From Chitinophagales bacterium (lineage in GTDB: Bacteria > Bacteroidota > Bacteroidia > Chitinophagales > Saprospiraceae), in assembly GCA_013297745.1 (NCBI GenBank), contig JAAFIM010000002.1:62001-126000 (forward strand): a DNA stretch of 64,000 nt, given 5' to 3'. This document shows positions 18,698-27,800 of the stretch, one piece after another. The translations under genes were made by a program, and so were the position numbers. A model generated the notes under the pieces. That model was not told the DNA's origin. It made no database searches and saw only the letters and a list, made by a program, of their open reading frames with translations. Positions within the stretch are counted from its first letter, which is position 1, and each line of letters starts with the position of its first letter.

Positions 18698-18997
18698 ATG
18701 TCAAATATGGGCGGCTTGGCCAAATTAGTATGGTGGGGGATAAATGTAATAGTTTTTTTAGCAGCGTTTTTCTCCTTTGGGGGATTTTACTGGTCGGGGT
18801 TTAATTTTTGGCAAAGTGGAATTTTCGCTTTTGCGATAGTTATGTTGCTGACTTTTCCCCTTGTGTGGTGGTGGGCTAAAGGCAAAAACGGGGGAATTTT
18901 AATCGCTTGGTCAAAAGCAGGTTTATGGATTGGGCTGCTGGTGCTGGCTATAGCGGCTTTTTTTGAGTTGGTATCTTTTTTATCTTCGCTTTTTTAA
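18698..18997 (+). CDS. Small membrane protein, 99 aa
   Basis: Three hydrophobic helices with tryptophan-rich ends and no recognised motif. It opens a four-gene plus-strand run of related membrane proteins (18698-21579) with gaps of 20 nt or less. Probably an operon of unknown function. Confidence 0.65.
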   Translation: MSNMGGLAKLVWWGINVIVFLAAFFSFGGFYWSGFNFWQSGIFAFAIVMLLTFPLVWWWAKGKNGGILIAWSKAGLWIGLLVLAIAAFFELVSFLSSLF

Positions 18998-19017
18998 CAC
19001 CAAATAAATCATAAAAT

Positions 19018-19311
19018 ATGAGCGGCGATAACGGTTTTGGGATTTTTTTTCTGCGGCTTGGGGGATTAGCTTTGAGCGTAGCTGGCGCGCTTTGGTATTG
19101 GATGTTGCCACTTTGGCAAGCACTATTAACCACTTTTGGGCTCGGGGTAGCTGTAGTGCTGATTTGGTCTATTATTTCGGGGATTCTACAAAAGCGGACA
19201 TTTGGCGAAATACTGCGGGATGTTAATGTGGGCGTTTGGATTTGCGTGTGGTTGGTGGGTGCTGTTTCGGTTATTTTTGGACTATCATATTTTATATATT
19301 CGCTTTTTTAA
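19018..19311 (+). CDS. Small membrane protein, 97 aa, paralogue of the next gene's N-terminus
   Basis: Three membrane helices. It is clearly homologous to the first 95 residues of the next gene: shared GALWYW/GAFWYW, LPLWQ, GI-x-QKR and VGVWICVWLVG blocks. The paralogy in tandem shows a local duplication. No function known. Confidence 0.68.
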   Translation: MSGDNGFGIFFLRLGGLALSVAGALWYWMLPLWQALLTTFGLGVAVVLIWSIISGILQKRTFGEILRDVNVGVWICVWLVGAVSVIFGLSYFIYSLF

Positions 19312-19332
19312 AAACTAAATCAACATAACATT

Positions 19333-20400
19333 ATGAGCGGCGGAAGCGGTTACGGAATTGTCATATTATACATTGGAAGCTTCGCTTTGGGATTGACTGG
19401 GCTGGTAGTGGGCGCGTTTTGGTATTGGTTACTACCACTTTGGCAATCGGTGCTGGCTGCGTTTGGGGTGGGAATAGCGTTGGTAATTGCTTGGTTTAGT
19501 GCTTTGGGATACATACAAAAACGCAACTTTAGCAGCGTGCTGCGAGAAATCAACGTTGGCATTTGGATTTGCGCTTGGCTGGTAGGTGGTGTGGGCGGGA
19601 TTCTTTGGTTGGTATCTTCAGTTTCGTTGCTCGCCATTATCGTATTTTTGATAGCTTTGTTGGCGTTGTGGGGCATTAATAGCGCGGCAAGAATTAGTAT
19701 TAAATGGAATTTAGGATTTTTTTTGCTGGCTACACTTTGCGGCATCTTCGCCAAAGACTATTTTCTTGAGTTCTCGTTGGGTTCTCTTTTGTTATTTTTG
19801 GGTTTGAATGTAGGCATCCGACATTCGCTTGGGGTGTATTTAGCTATAGTCAAATATCCAAGTTTATACCGTTGGTTTGAAAAGGATTTGACCGTAAAAC
19901 AGCTCAATTATATTTTCAAACAGCAACCCGAATCGGGCAAAAATGAGTTTATCAACCACTACCTCAGCAATTTTATACACAATTACGGCGACCATAGCGT
20001 AAGCATAAGCGTTAATAAAGAGTATGATTTAGTATTTTGGGATTTATTGGCAAAAGGCGAAACAAAACTATCCGAACAATACAGCAACACGGGCTACGCG
20101 CCCACTTTGTTAGCGTTCAATTTTGAGTTTATGAAAAAATGGCTCAAACACGCCAACCAACACCCCTGTTCGATGGAAGACATAAAAATGTTTGGCGAAA
20201 ATTGTCAAGAATTTATATCCATTTTTATAGAAACGCCAGAGTATTACTCCTCACAAGCGTACAAAACGAAAGGGTTGGAACAATCAATAGACAATATCCT
20301 AACCCAAATCCCCTACTCGTGGGAGTCTTTATCTATAGCTTATGGTTTGGTTTATACCGCTATAGGCATAGCCAAGCATTTAGAAGAGCCTGAATACTAA
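19333..20400 (+). CDS. Membrane protein with soluble C-terminal domain, 355 aa
   Basis: The N-terminal 95 residues duplicate the preceding gene; further hydrophobic helices extend to about residue 180. A soluble, charged, helical domain of about 170 residues follows. A similar helical soluble domain follows the membrane part in the next gene. No family recognised. Start chosen at ATG 19333 (MSGGSGYG), parallel to MSGDNGFG of its paralogue. Confidence 0.68.
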   Translation: MSGGSGYGIVILYIGSFALGLTGLVVGAFWYWLLPLWQSVLAAFGVGIALVIAWFSALGYIQKRNFSSVLREINVGIWICAWLVGGVGGILWLVSSVSLLAIIVFLIALLALWGINSAARISIKWNLGFFLLATLCGIFAKDYFLEFSLGSLLLFLGLNVGIRHSLGVYLAIVKYPSLYRWFEKDLTVKQLNYIFKQQPESGKNEFINHYLSNFIHNYGDHSVSISVNKEYDLVFWDLLAKGETKLSEQYSNTGYAPTLLAFNFEFMKKWLKHANQHPCSMEDIKMFGENCQEFISIFIETPEYYSSQAYKTKGLEQSIDNILTQIPYSWESLSIAYGLVYTAIGIAKHLEEPEY

Positions 20401-20406
20401 CAATTT

Positions 20407-21579
20407 ATGTTGAAAATAAAGGATATTATTGAGTATAAAAATGAGAATGAGAATGAAAACGTTGTGGTGTTCCACCTTATCATTTTTACCAACTTTTTGG
20501 GGTTTTTGGTGATACTTGGGGGGCTTTTCTTGGGCTTTTCTGCGTTGCAAATGCTGATTTTTAACCTAGTAGCTTTTTTTACTATTGCTGCTTTTACCGT
20601 TTGGCAAAATGAAAAGGAAGAGTTGTGGGAAAGGAAAAATATAACCGTCAATTTAAGCGTTATCTTCATTGCTACTTTAGCATTCTATTTACCCAATCTG
20701 CCTATATTTTGGTTATATCAACAAACTAACTTTCCAACCACTTTTTTAACCCTATTCAATAGCTTTTTGGTGTTGGCTTTGTTGGCTGTATCGGGTCGTG
20801 GTTCGGTTTGGGTTTGGATATATTGGATAATTTTAAGCATTATTTTAGCAGTTAATACATTCTTTATCAATGTATTAGCTGTTTTTGTATGGTTAATTTT
20901 TGGGATTTTATTCGTATTAAATCTATTGATAAGGTACAATTTACGCGTTTATGCGATATTGGCTAAAAAAATTCAGTTAGCGTTTTGGTTGGATAGGAAA
21001 TTGGCACTTGCCGATTTGATTTTTTGTTTCCAAATGCAAAAACAGCCCGTTGTGGATTTTGTAAAATGGTATTTCAAAAACAGTTTTGAATTTTATCCCA
21101 ACGAGTATTATAAAACGAATATATTCACAGCAAAAAATCCCTTAGAAGCGGACAGAGAAGCTGCTTTTTGGTGGTTAATTGGCCATTTTGAGGGCGATTT
21201 GTGGGAAAGAAAGGACTTTTTATTCAATGCTATTTTATTGTACAATCGCGATTTTATCCGCAAATGGCAGTCTTTGGCTTTAACCCAACCTTTGGCAAAA
21301 ACCAAATTAGATAATTTTTTATCCTCTTCGCAGGATAGTTTTGGTAACTTTGTAGCAACACCGCATTATGAAATCGCTTTTATACTCAAAAGAAGCAATT
21401 TAGGGGGAAAATTTGCCCAAATGGTGGCTGAAGTTGGCGACGAGGATGAAAATTTGCTGTTGGTTTATAATCTTTTACACATTAGCGCGGGATTGGCTGC
21501 GCAAGTAGAGCCTGTTCAAAATCATAAAACAGACGAAGACGACGAAGAGGACGCAAGCGAATGGGATGCTTGGTTATAG
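20407..21579 (+). CDS. Membrane protein with soluble C-terminal domain, 390 aa
   Basis: About five to six hydrophobic helices in residues 20-190, then a soluble helical domain resembling that of the upstream neighbour (both have a short HxxxHLE/AQVE-like end), and a very acidic tail (DEDDEEDASEWD). Starts 6 nt after the previous stop, so translationally coupled. Its 3' end overlaps by 58 bp the 3' end of the gene on the opposite strand. Unknown function. Confidence 0.66.
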   Translation: MLKIKDIIEYKNENENENVVVFHLIIFTNFLGFLVILGGLFLGFSALQMLIFNLVAFFTIAAFTVWQNEKEELWERKNITVNLSVIFIATLAFYLPNLPIFWLYQQTNFPTTFLTLFNSFLVLALLAVSGRGSVWVWIYWIILSIILAVNTFFINVLAVFVWLIFGILFVLNLLIRYNLRVYAILAKKIQLAFWLDRKLALADLIFCFQMQKQPVVDFVKWYFKNSFEFYPNEYYKTNIFTAKNPLEADREAAFWWLIGHFEGDLWERKDFLFNAILLYNRDFIRKWQSLALTQPLAKTKLDNFLSSSQDSFGNFVATPHYEIAFILKRSNLGGKFAQMVAEVGDEDENLLLVYNLLHISAGLAAQVEPVQNHKTDEDDEEDASEWDAWL

Positions 21580-22463
21580 GCATAGTTTTTATGTTGCCAC
21601 AACAAAACCAACAACAAAGGCACTCCGCCGTGTACGAGCCTGAAAAGGGTTTCGGGCGTATATTGCAAAAGAGCTTCTATAGGCAAATCGTGGGAAAAAT
21701 TGGCTACAATCCGCGCTAAGGCGGTAACAAACCCCCAAGCTACACAGTACCAAATCATAGACAGTTGCAACCAACGCACGGGGATAAAAATTATCAGCAA
21801 TTTGAGCATATCCAAAATACCAATAATTACCAAAAACGAGCGGGCGGTTTTTTCGTTCATAAAAAATACCCGAATACACCAATCCACCCACGCTCCAGGC
21901 TGCGGATAATACCCGTAAGCGTACAAACCGTGCGAGAAAAATGTTACCGCTATCAATATCTGCAACCAAAAGCGCAAAGCGGGCGAATTTTGAACTTTGC
22001 CTACAGCTACCAAGTACAAAACTATAGGGCTACCCACTTGTAAACTGTACTCTGCCCATTGTCCCCACGAATAAAACAATTCTTTGAAGTATAAAAAACT
22101 CAAAAAGAACAACAATACAAAACCGAAAAGGTAGAAAAAACGGCTTATTTTATACTTTAACCAATCCCCCCAGCACAGACCGCCGCAAATCAGCCAAATT
22201 ATCCCGAAAAAAGTTTGCAAATTTTGGATAAAAGGGTCTGAAGTTTTCACATAATGCTCCCAACTGTTGCCCGTAAGCCATTCTATAGCATCGTGTAGCA
22301 GATATTCATCCCAAAGTAGTTCGGATAAGGGGATATTCATAAAAATAGCCTGCCAAGCCCTGCCCAAAAATATACAAGTTACCAATAATTTTAATAAAAA
22401 AAACTGCTTATTGCTAAAATTTTGCTCGTGTGGCAAGCAAAGACGCGAATAAAATTGTTCCAT
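21522..22463 (-). CDS. Polytopic membrane protein, 313 aa
   Basis: Seven to eight hydrophobic segments; no signal peptide, no motif I recognise. The C-terminus has a run of seven serines that lies in the 58-bp antisense overlap with the plus-strand neighbour. Followed upstream by the thiolase-like gene on the same strand, with 10 nt between them, so the two are probably co-transcribed. Confidence 0.66.
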   Translation of the reverse strand: MEQFYSRLCLPHEQNFSNKQFFLLKLLVTCIFLGRAWQAIFMNIPLSELLWDEYLLHDAIEWLTGNSWEHYVKTSDPFIQNLQTFFGIIWLICGGLCWGDWLKYKISRFFYLFGFVLLFFLSFLYFKELFYSWGQWAEYSLQVGSPIVLYLVAVGKVQNSPALRFWLQILIAVTFFSHGLYAYGYYPQPGAWVDWCIRVFFMNEKTARSFLVIIGILDMLKLLIIFIPVRWLQLSMIWYCVAWGFVTALARIVANFSHDLPIEALLQYTPETLFRLVHGGVPLLLVLLWQHKNYAYNQASHSLASSSSSSSVL

Positions 22464-22473
22464 AATCGTATTT

Positions 22474-23634
22474 TTATAATAAATTTTCTAATAAAATAGC
22501 CGCACCTATACCCAATCCAGCAGAAGCGGACACCAAACCGTGTTTAAGCTGTTTTTGCTGTTGAAAATGGTTGAGAATTGCCCCCACCAAACGCAAATTG
22601 CCCACGCTGGTGGGATTACCTATAGTTATCGCCCCCCCGCAAGGGTTGATTTTATCCAAATTCCAACCCAATTCTTGCGCGTGAAGCAGCGTTTGCATAG
22701 CAAAAGATTCGGATTGTTCTATAATATCAATGGTGGGCAGATTTTTGCCCTTATTTTGTAATTTTCGGAAGGCTGCAATGCCAGAATAACTCATTTCGGA
22801 GGGATTTACCGCCGCTACAGCAGACATATTATATTTGGCGATTGGGTTTAATTTGAAATTTTCTACCGTTTTTTTGTTACAAATCAGCATTAAAATAACC
22901 CCATCTCCAGCCCTTGCAGAATTGCACAGGGTATTATACTCGCCCCCATTGAGTAGCGGGGCAAAATTGGCTAAAACTTCCCTATCCATTGCCCTGTGTT
23001 GTTCATCTTTATCCATAATTGAGCCATTGAAGAGCGTAAAAGGTAGAATTTCATCGCTAAAATATGAATTATTTTTGGCAACTTCGTAACGCTGGCGGCT
23101 CAAGTGGGCGTAATCGTCCTGCTGGACGCGGCTAATGTTATATTTTTTAGCCATTAGTTCTGAAGTTTCCACCATAGAAAGGGTTGGATAGGGAAAATTT
23201 GGATTATTGAACCGCCAACCTATCAAAGTATCCACCCTTTCGCCCGTCAAACGGTGTTCAGCCCAAGGGCTACGGCTCATATTCTCGACCGCAGCCACCA
23301 ACAAAGCGTCCATTTCGCCCGTTTGCACAGCCCTCACTCCAGCCAAAAGCGCATCAACACCAGACAAACACAGCGAATTAAAGGTTAAGCCCACCACCGT
23401 TTCGGGCAATCCAGCCAATAACGCAGCCTGCCGCGCCACATTGCGGCTATCCTCTCCCACTTGATTGTTATCGCCGACATATAAAGCTTCTGCAATCTCA
23501 TCCAAAAAGGGGTAAAATTCTCGCATTTGGCGCAAAGCCATAGCCAACATATCATCAGCGCGCACCGCCGACCAACTGCCCATAAGTCGCCCAATTCCCG
23601 AGCGAAAAGAACGAACAAAAAAGACCTCTTGCAT
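22474..23634 (-). CDS. Thiolase-fold protein lacking two canonical catalytic residues
   Basis: 386 residues of the thiolase superfamily (acetyl-CoA acyltransferase type), with start at ATG 23634 rather than the upstream TTG at 23658. The acyl-accepting nucleophile is present: NSLCLSG, about residue 90. However, the GHP motif that holds the catalytic His reads GNP (GGAITIGNPTSVGN), and the C-terminal C-x-G motif that holds the second catalytic Cys reads SASAGLGIG. Length and remaining blocks are normal. It may be a condensing-type or regulatory paralogue rather than a working beta-ketothiolase. Upstream of a membrane protein gene of unknown role. Confidence 0.82.
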   Translation of the reverse strand: MQEVFFVRSFRSGIGRLMGSWSAVRADDMLAMALRQMREFYPFLDEIAEALYVGDNNQVGEDSRNVARQAALLAGLPETVVGLTFNSLCLSGVDALLAGVRAVQTGEMDALLVAAVENMSRSPWAEHRLTGERVDTLIGWRFNNPNFPYPTLSMVETSELMAKKYNISRVQQDDYAHLSRQRYEVAKNNSYFSDEILPFTLFNGSIMDKDEQHRAMDREVLANFAPLLNGGEYNTLCNSARAGDGVILMLICNKKTVENFKLNPIAKYNMSAVAAVNPSEMSYSGIAAFRKLQNKGKNLPTIDIIEQSESFAMQTLLHAQELGWNLDKINPCGGAITIGNPTSVGNLRLVGAILNHFQQQKQLKHGLVSASAGLGIGAAILLENLL

Positions 23635-23897
23635 AGTTTTGGGAGAATTTTGCAGCAAAGTTTCAGAAAATTATTTAGATTTTTTCTAAAAAAGGATAAA
23701 AATATCAAAACTACCCCTAACTTTGCCCTAATTTTGCAACCTTGTTGCTGATTGGTTGTTTTGAATTTGTATTTTTAGCCTAATTTAAAAAATTAATTTT
23801 ATAAAATTAGCCTACTTTAAATAAAAAGTGCTTTCTTTGCATTTTTTTAAAGAAAAATCAAATTCTATTACAACCCAAGCTGGCGACATCAAATTTT

Positions 23898-24770
23898 ATG
23901 AGCACTTTAGAAATGGCTTTTTTACTTACTATTTTAGCAGGCTTATCCACAGGCATAGGCAGTTTGTTAGCATTTTTTATCAAAAATCCCAAAGACACCC
24001 GTTTTCTCACCTTAAGTATGAGTTTTGCGGCTGGGGTAATGTTGTATGTTTCGTTTGTGGAAATGCTACCACACGCGGTAGAAGAATTGGATAACATATT
24101 CAATAAAGGCAAAGCAGAACCCGACCACGAGGAAACAGGGCATTATATTGCTTTAGTTTGTTTTTTTGCGGGAATGGCTTTAGTGGCTTTAATAGATAAG
24201 TTAATTCCGCACGACGACAACCCGCACGAATTAATGACCACAGAAGAGATGCAACTAAAAGGCGAACCTTTAGCTCCTGCGGACAAAGTTACCTTTGACA
24301 AACAAAAATTGATGCGGATTGGTTTGTTGTCTGCTTTGGCGTTGGCTTTGCACAATTTTCCTGAAGGTATAGCCACTTTTGCGGCTGCGTTGGAAGATAC
24401 ACAATTGGGGATAACTATAGCTTTTGCTATCGCTATGCACAACATTCCTGAAGGGATAGCTGTAGCCGTGCCTATTTATTATGCTACGGGCAGCAAGAGT
24501 AAAGCATTTTGGTACTCGTTCCTTTCTGGTTTGGTAGAACCTTTGGGCGCGTTTGTGGCCTACTTCTTTTTTGGTTCTTTTTTGGTAGAAGGTTCAGCTG
24601 TGATGCCCGCGTTGTTGGCAGGTGTAGCAGGGATTATGATATATATATCCTTTGACCAATTATTGCCAGCAGCAGAGCGATATGGGAAACATCACCTTTC
24701 TAGTTATGGGGTGGTGGCTGGTATGGCGGTTATGGCTATAAGTATGTTGTTGTTGGGACACGACCACTAG
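23898..24770 (+). CDS. zupT: ZIP-family zinc transporter ZupT
   Basis: 290 residues, eight membrane helices. The helix IV/V metal-binding motifs are present: HNFPEGIATFAAAL and HNIPEGIAVAVPIYYATG. A histidine/acid-rich loop between helices III and IV (HEETGHY, HDDNPHE) is typical of ZIP proteins. Inner-membrane uptake of zinc and other divalent metals. Single gene. Confidence 0.92.
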   Translation: MSTLEMAFLLTILAGLSTGIGSLLAFFIKNPKDTRFLTLSMSFAAGVMLYVSFVEMLPHAVEELDNIFNKGKAEPDHEETGHYIALVCFFAGMALVALIDKLIPHDDNPHELMTTEEMQLKGEPLAPADKVTFDKQKLMRIGLLSALALALHNFPEGIATFAAALEDTQLGITIAFAIAMHNIPEGIAVAVPIYYATGSKSKAFWYSFLSGLVEPLGAFVAYFFFGSFLVEGSAVMPALLAGVAGIMIYISFDQLLPAAERYGKHHLSSYGVVAGMAVMAISMLLLGHDH

Positions 24771-24826
24771 CATTTGATTTTACTATCATATAGATTTTAT
24801 TTTATCACAAAACTCAACATCAAACT

Positions 24827-25150
24827 ATGCGCACATTTCTTATCATTCTAATCACTTTTTGCTTTTGGGCTTGTTCTTCTATGCAAGACAAAGATTTGCA
24901 CGGCACTTGGAAAGGAGACAATATGGAATTTACCCTCAACGCGGATAATTCTATGGAACTCAAACAGGGCTTAAACGCGGGCGTAAAAGGCAAATATCGC
25001 AAAGCTATGGGCAATCAATTGGAGTTGATGAACGAAGAGGGAAAAGTAGTTTTCAACCCTCGCATAACCAAATTGACGACAGACACGATGATTATTGATA
25101 TTCCTACATTAGGCACTTCCCGCTTATTTGTATTGGCCAAACAAAAATAG
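24827..25150 (+). CDS. Small lipoprotein, 107 aa
   Basis: Signal peptide with lipobox FWAC; mature part begins CSSMQDKDLHGTWKGD. The G-T-W start and alternating strands suggest a lipocalin-like or DUF4923-type small beta-barrel, common among Bacteroidota lipoproteins. No close function. A possible terminator hairpin (CTCTTCTCG..CAAGAAGAG) follows at about 25185. Confidence 0.72.
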   Translation: MRTFLIILITFCFWACSSMQDKDLHGTWKGDNMEFTLNADNSMELKQGLNAGVKGKYRKAMGNQLELMNEEGKVVFNPRITKLTTDTMIIDIPTLGTSRLFVLAKQK

Positions 25151-25281
25151 TCTTCCAATACAGAGAATGCGACAAAATTAAAAATCTCTTCTCGCCCACA
25201 CAGCAAGAAGAGATTTTTTTTATCAAATCATTTAAAATAAAAAAACCAACCCTGATAATTAGGTTGGTTTTTGTGGTGTAG

Positions 25282-25355
25282 TGGCCCCGCTTGGACTCGA
25301 ACCAAGGACCAGCGGGTTATGAGTCCGCTGCTCTAACCGACTGAGCTACAAGGCC
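25282..25355 (-). tRNA. tRNA with CAU anticodon (Ile2 or elongator Met), uninterrupted
   Basis: Canonical cloverleaf: acceptor GGCCTTG/CGGGGCC, D arm GCTC..GAGC, anticodon stem GCGGA/CCCGC with loop CTCATAA, variable TGGTC, T arm CTTGG-TTCGAGT-CCAAG, A73; no encoded CCA. CAU could be elongator methionine or lysidine-modified isoleucine. This gene is an internal control: it has no insert, unlike the array at 41.8-43.9 kb, and its anticodon stem is the same as in the Lys-like array member at 42199-42314. Confidence 0.95.
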
Positions 25356-25538
25356 GTGATATTGAGCTTGCGAATAGTACGGTGACTAATTGCGCTGCAA
25401 AGATAAGGCAGGTTTTTGGTCTGTGCAAATTTTTTTTTAAAAAAATGGATAAAAATTGAAAAAAAAGCAGTTTTTTTGCAAAAAAAAATTAAAATGTCTA
25501 TAAATTATATAAAAAACGAATAAAATTCAGATAAAAAA

Positions 25539-26180
25539 ATGCAGATAAAAAACATTATTTTTGATTTAGGAGCTGTCCTATTCAATTTAGATTTTGGGCG
25601 GATGCAAGCAGCTTTGGGTGCTTTGGCTGGACAATCATTAAGTTCAACCCCTTTTTATGCCCCTTTGATGGAAGAGCGATTGTTTGAACGGTTCGAAACA
25701 GGCGAAGCCACCGAAGCGGAATTTATATCCAAACTACAAGCTATTTGCCCCTATCCTATAGCGGCCGAACAAATTTGTGTGGCTTGGTCAGCTATGTTGT
25801 TGGATTTGCCAGCAGAAAGATTAGCTTTATTAGAAAAAATAAAAGCTAAAGGCTACAGAATTTTTTTGTTAAGTAATATAAATGTTGTACATTTGCGCGA
25901 TTTTTATACTTGCATTGAAAAAAGCCTAAATATAAAAGCAGCAGAATTTGATGGCTTGTTTGAACAAGTTTTTTATTCTCACCTCATAGGCAAGCGAAAA
26001 CCCAATGTAGAAACTTATCAATGGGTTTTGGAAACAGTAAACATTTTAGCTGAAGAAACTGTTTTCATCGATGACAATGACCACAACATAAAAGGCGCGC
26101 AAGCAGCAGGTCTAGCCGCATTTAAGCATCCTGCCAACGGAGATTTGCAAAAAACTTTAGAAATTTTAACAATTTTATAA
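25539..26180 (+). CDS. HAD-superfamily hydrolase (subfamily IA)
   Basis: 213 residues. HAD motif I IIFDLGAVLFNLD, motif II LLSNIN, motif III GKRKPN and motif IV FIDDNDHNIKGA, with a helical cap after motif I. Likely a small-molecule phosphatase. In motif I the second Asp of DxD is replaced by Gly (DLG), as in many sequences of this group that act on varied substrates. Cytoplasmic, single gene. Confidence 0.85.
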   Translation: MQIKNIIFDLGAVLFNLDFGRMQAALGALAGQSLSSTPFYAPLMEERLFERFETGEATEAEFISKLQAICPYPIAAEQICVAWSAMLLDLPAERLALLEKIKAKGYRIFLLSNINVVHLRDFYTCIEKSLNIKAAEFDGLFEQVFYSHLIGKRKPNVETYQWVLETVNILAEETVFIDDNDHNIKGAQAAGLAAFKHPANGDLQKTLEILTIL

Positions 26181-26298
26181 TTTTTTGTGAATAAAACCGT
26201 TATTTTATTAAAGTTGGCACGCTTTTTTCTAATCAGTTAGTTCTCAAGGGCTAAGCCCATTCAACTCTTTATACAATTATTCAGCTTCAAATGCTTAT

Positions 26299-26700
26299 AT
26301 GATGAAAAAAGTAACTTTAACCACCGCTTTTGCTTGTTTGTTCGCAGCAGGAGCTTGGGCACAAGACCCAGTTATACACGAGCCGCTATTTCCGGGTTGC
26401 GGGACTGGCAATTCCAACGAAGTATTGGATTGTTCCGAAATGAAATGTATGCAATTTATTTTTAGCAACCTAAAACACCCAGATGCAGCCGTGCAAGCTA
26501 AAGTGACAGGGACAGTAGAAGTAAGTTTTAACATATCCGCAGATGGCAGCGTCAAAGATGCCAAAATCACCAAAGGATTGGGGCACGGTTGCGATGAAGA
26601 AGTGCTTCGCTTGATATCTATGATGCCCAAATGGGTAGCAGGCACAGAAAACGGCGCAGCCAAAGAAATGGAAACATTTTTGGAGATAAAATTCAAATAA
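26299..26700 (+). CDS. Secreted TonB C-terminal-like protein
   Basis: 133 residues with a signal peptide cut after GAWAQ. The remainder resembles a TonB_C domain: GTVEVSFNISADGSVKDAKI and a C-terminal F-x-E-I-K-F strand. There is no membrane-spanning or proline-rich region as in true TonB, so it is a free-standing periplasmic TonB_C domain, frequent in Bacteroidota. Four cysteines in residues 30-55 could form disulfides. A terminator-like hairpin follows at about 26708-26745. Confidence 0.78.
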   Translation: MMKKVTLTTAFACLFAAGAWAQDPVIHEPLFPGCGTGNSNEVLDCSEMKCMQFIFSNLKHPDAAVQAKVTGTVEVSFNISADGSVKDAKITKGLGHGCDEEVLRLISMMPKWVAGTENGAAKEMETFLEIKFK

Positions 26701-26879
26701 TTAGCACAAATCACAAAGGTTTTTTTAGCCTTTGTGATTTTTTTTATACCAAAAATTACAGTTGTTGGAAAAAAATCTATATTTAAAGGTTTTTTTAGCT
26801 AAAAAATTTGGTCAAATAAATTTTTATCTGTATTTTTGCTTATTCAAATATATTTTTGTAATTTTTTTAATTTTAGTCT

Positions 26880-27374
26880 ATGGAAAATATAATTTCGGCT
26901 GTAAATTTCAAAAGGGAAAAAACGCAGCAAGTCTGGGAAACTATCAAAAATGATTATGATGTGGTTTTGGCTTATGGTCTTTTTACAAAGTTGAATGAGT
27001 TTATTAACGCTATAGAACATGAAGATTTTAAAACTGCTGGATTGGCTTCATCACTTGCGAATATGTTTTTGGAGCAGCCACATTCCAATAAATTAGCGAT
27101 AATTAGCCATTGTTTATATGCTTTTGCAGCAAGCGATGAAGATAAAAACGTGCTGGGTTTGTATGAGCAGCAAGTTTCAGATATAGAGCTAAATTTTTCA
27201 TTTATTTTAAATGAAAATACAGCCGCAGCCCAAATCAAAATTTATAACTTTCTCTATTTTTATGAAAGTTTGAAAATGTCAAAAAAGTATAATATTGCTT
27301 TTCAATTTATACCCAAATCAGTAAAAATTCAATTTGAAACCAGCGAAAATTTTTCTGAAATATGGATTTGTTAA
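26880..27374 (+). CDS. Hypothetical protein, 164 aa, partner of HEPN-like gene
   Basis: Soluble alpha-helical protein of unknown family. Its 3' end overlaps the next gene by 13 nt, indicating translational coupling. The arrangement, a small gene overlapping a HEPN-domain gene, is like MNT/HEPN toxin-antitoxin pairs, but the nucleotidyltransferase GSxxxG-D-x-D motif is not present, so this would be a different partner. Confidence 0.6.
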   Translation: MENIISAVNFKREKTQQVWETIKNDYDVVLAYGLFTKLNEFINAIEHEDFKTAGLASSLANMFLEQPHSNKLAIISHCLYAFAASDEDKNVLGLYEQQVSDIELNFSFILNENTAAAQIKIYNFLYFYESLKMSKKYNIAFQFIPKSVKIQFETSENFSEIWIC

Positions 27375-27760
27375 ATCAGCAGCGTTTGCAACGAGCCAAG
27401 CAATTTGAAAAAGACGCTGAACAAGAAGTAGATTTTGGTTGGAAAACAACAAAATTATTTTATTCGGCTTTGCATTATTTACACGCTTTGGCAAAACAAC
27501 GAAACATAACTTTATCAAAAAGTCATTTAAAATTAAGGGAAGAAATAAACCCTAAAAATACAGACCGACTTTTAGATTTTAAAAAGCACGCTTTTGATGA
27601 ATATCATTTATTACGCACGCATTCAGAATTTGCACGCTACGAAATTATGAATAATCAAGAAGTTTGGGAAGAGACCTTAAAAGCTAATTTTGGAGCAGCA
27701 AAAACTTGCTTTGATAGTTTCAAAAAATATCTTATTGACAACCAAAATCTACAAATTTAA
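27362..27760 (+). CDS. HEPN-like domain protein, 132 aa
   Basis: All-helical small protein with the FYSALHYLHALAKQRNI segment typical of HEPN-like domains (hydrophobic helix with YxxxH..). The R-x4-6-H catalytic motif of HEPN RNases is uncertain: the candidate is RTHSEFARY at about residues 86-94. The gene overlaps the upstream partner. Possibly a toxin or RNA-binding module; assignment is from pattern only. Confidence 0.6.
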   Translation: MDLLNQQRLQRAKQFEKDAEQEVDFGWKTTKLFYSALHYLHALAKQRNITLSKSHLKLREEINPKNTDRLLDFKKHAFDEYHLLRTHSEFARYEIMNNQEVWEETLKANFGAAKTCFDSFKKYLIDNQNLQI

Positions 27761-27800
27761 TTTTTTTTATCTATATTATCAACACAAACAACACATTTCT

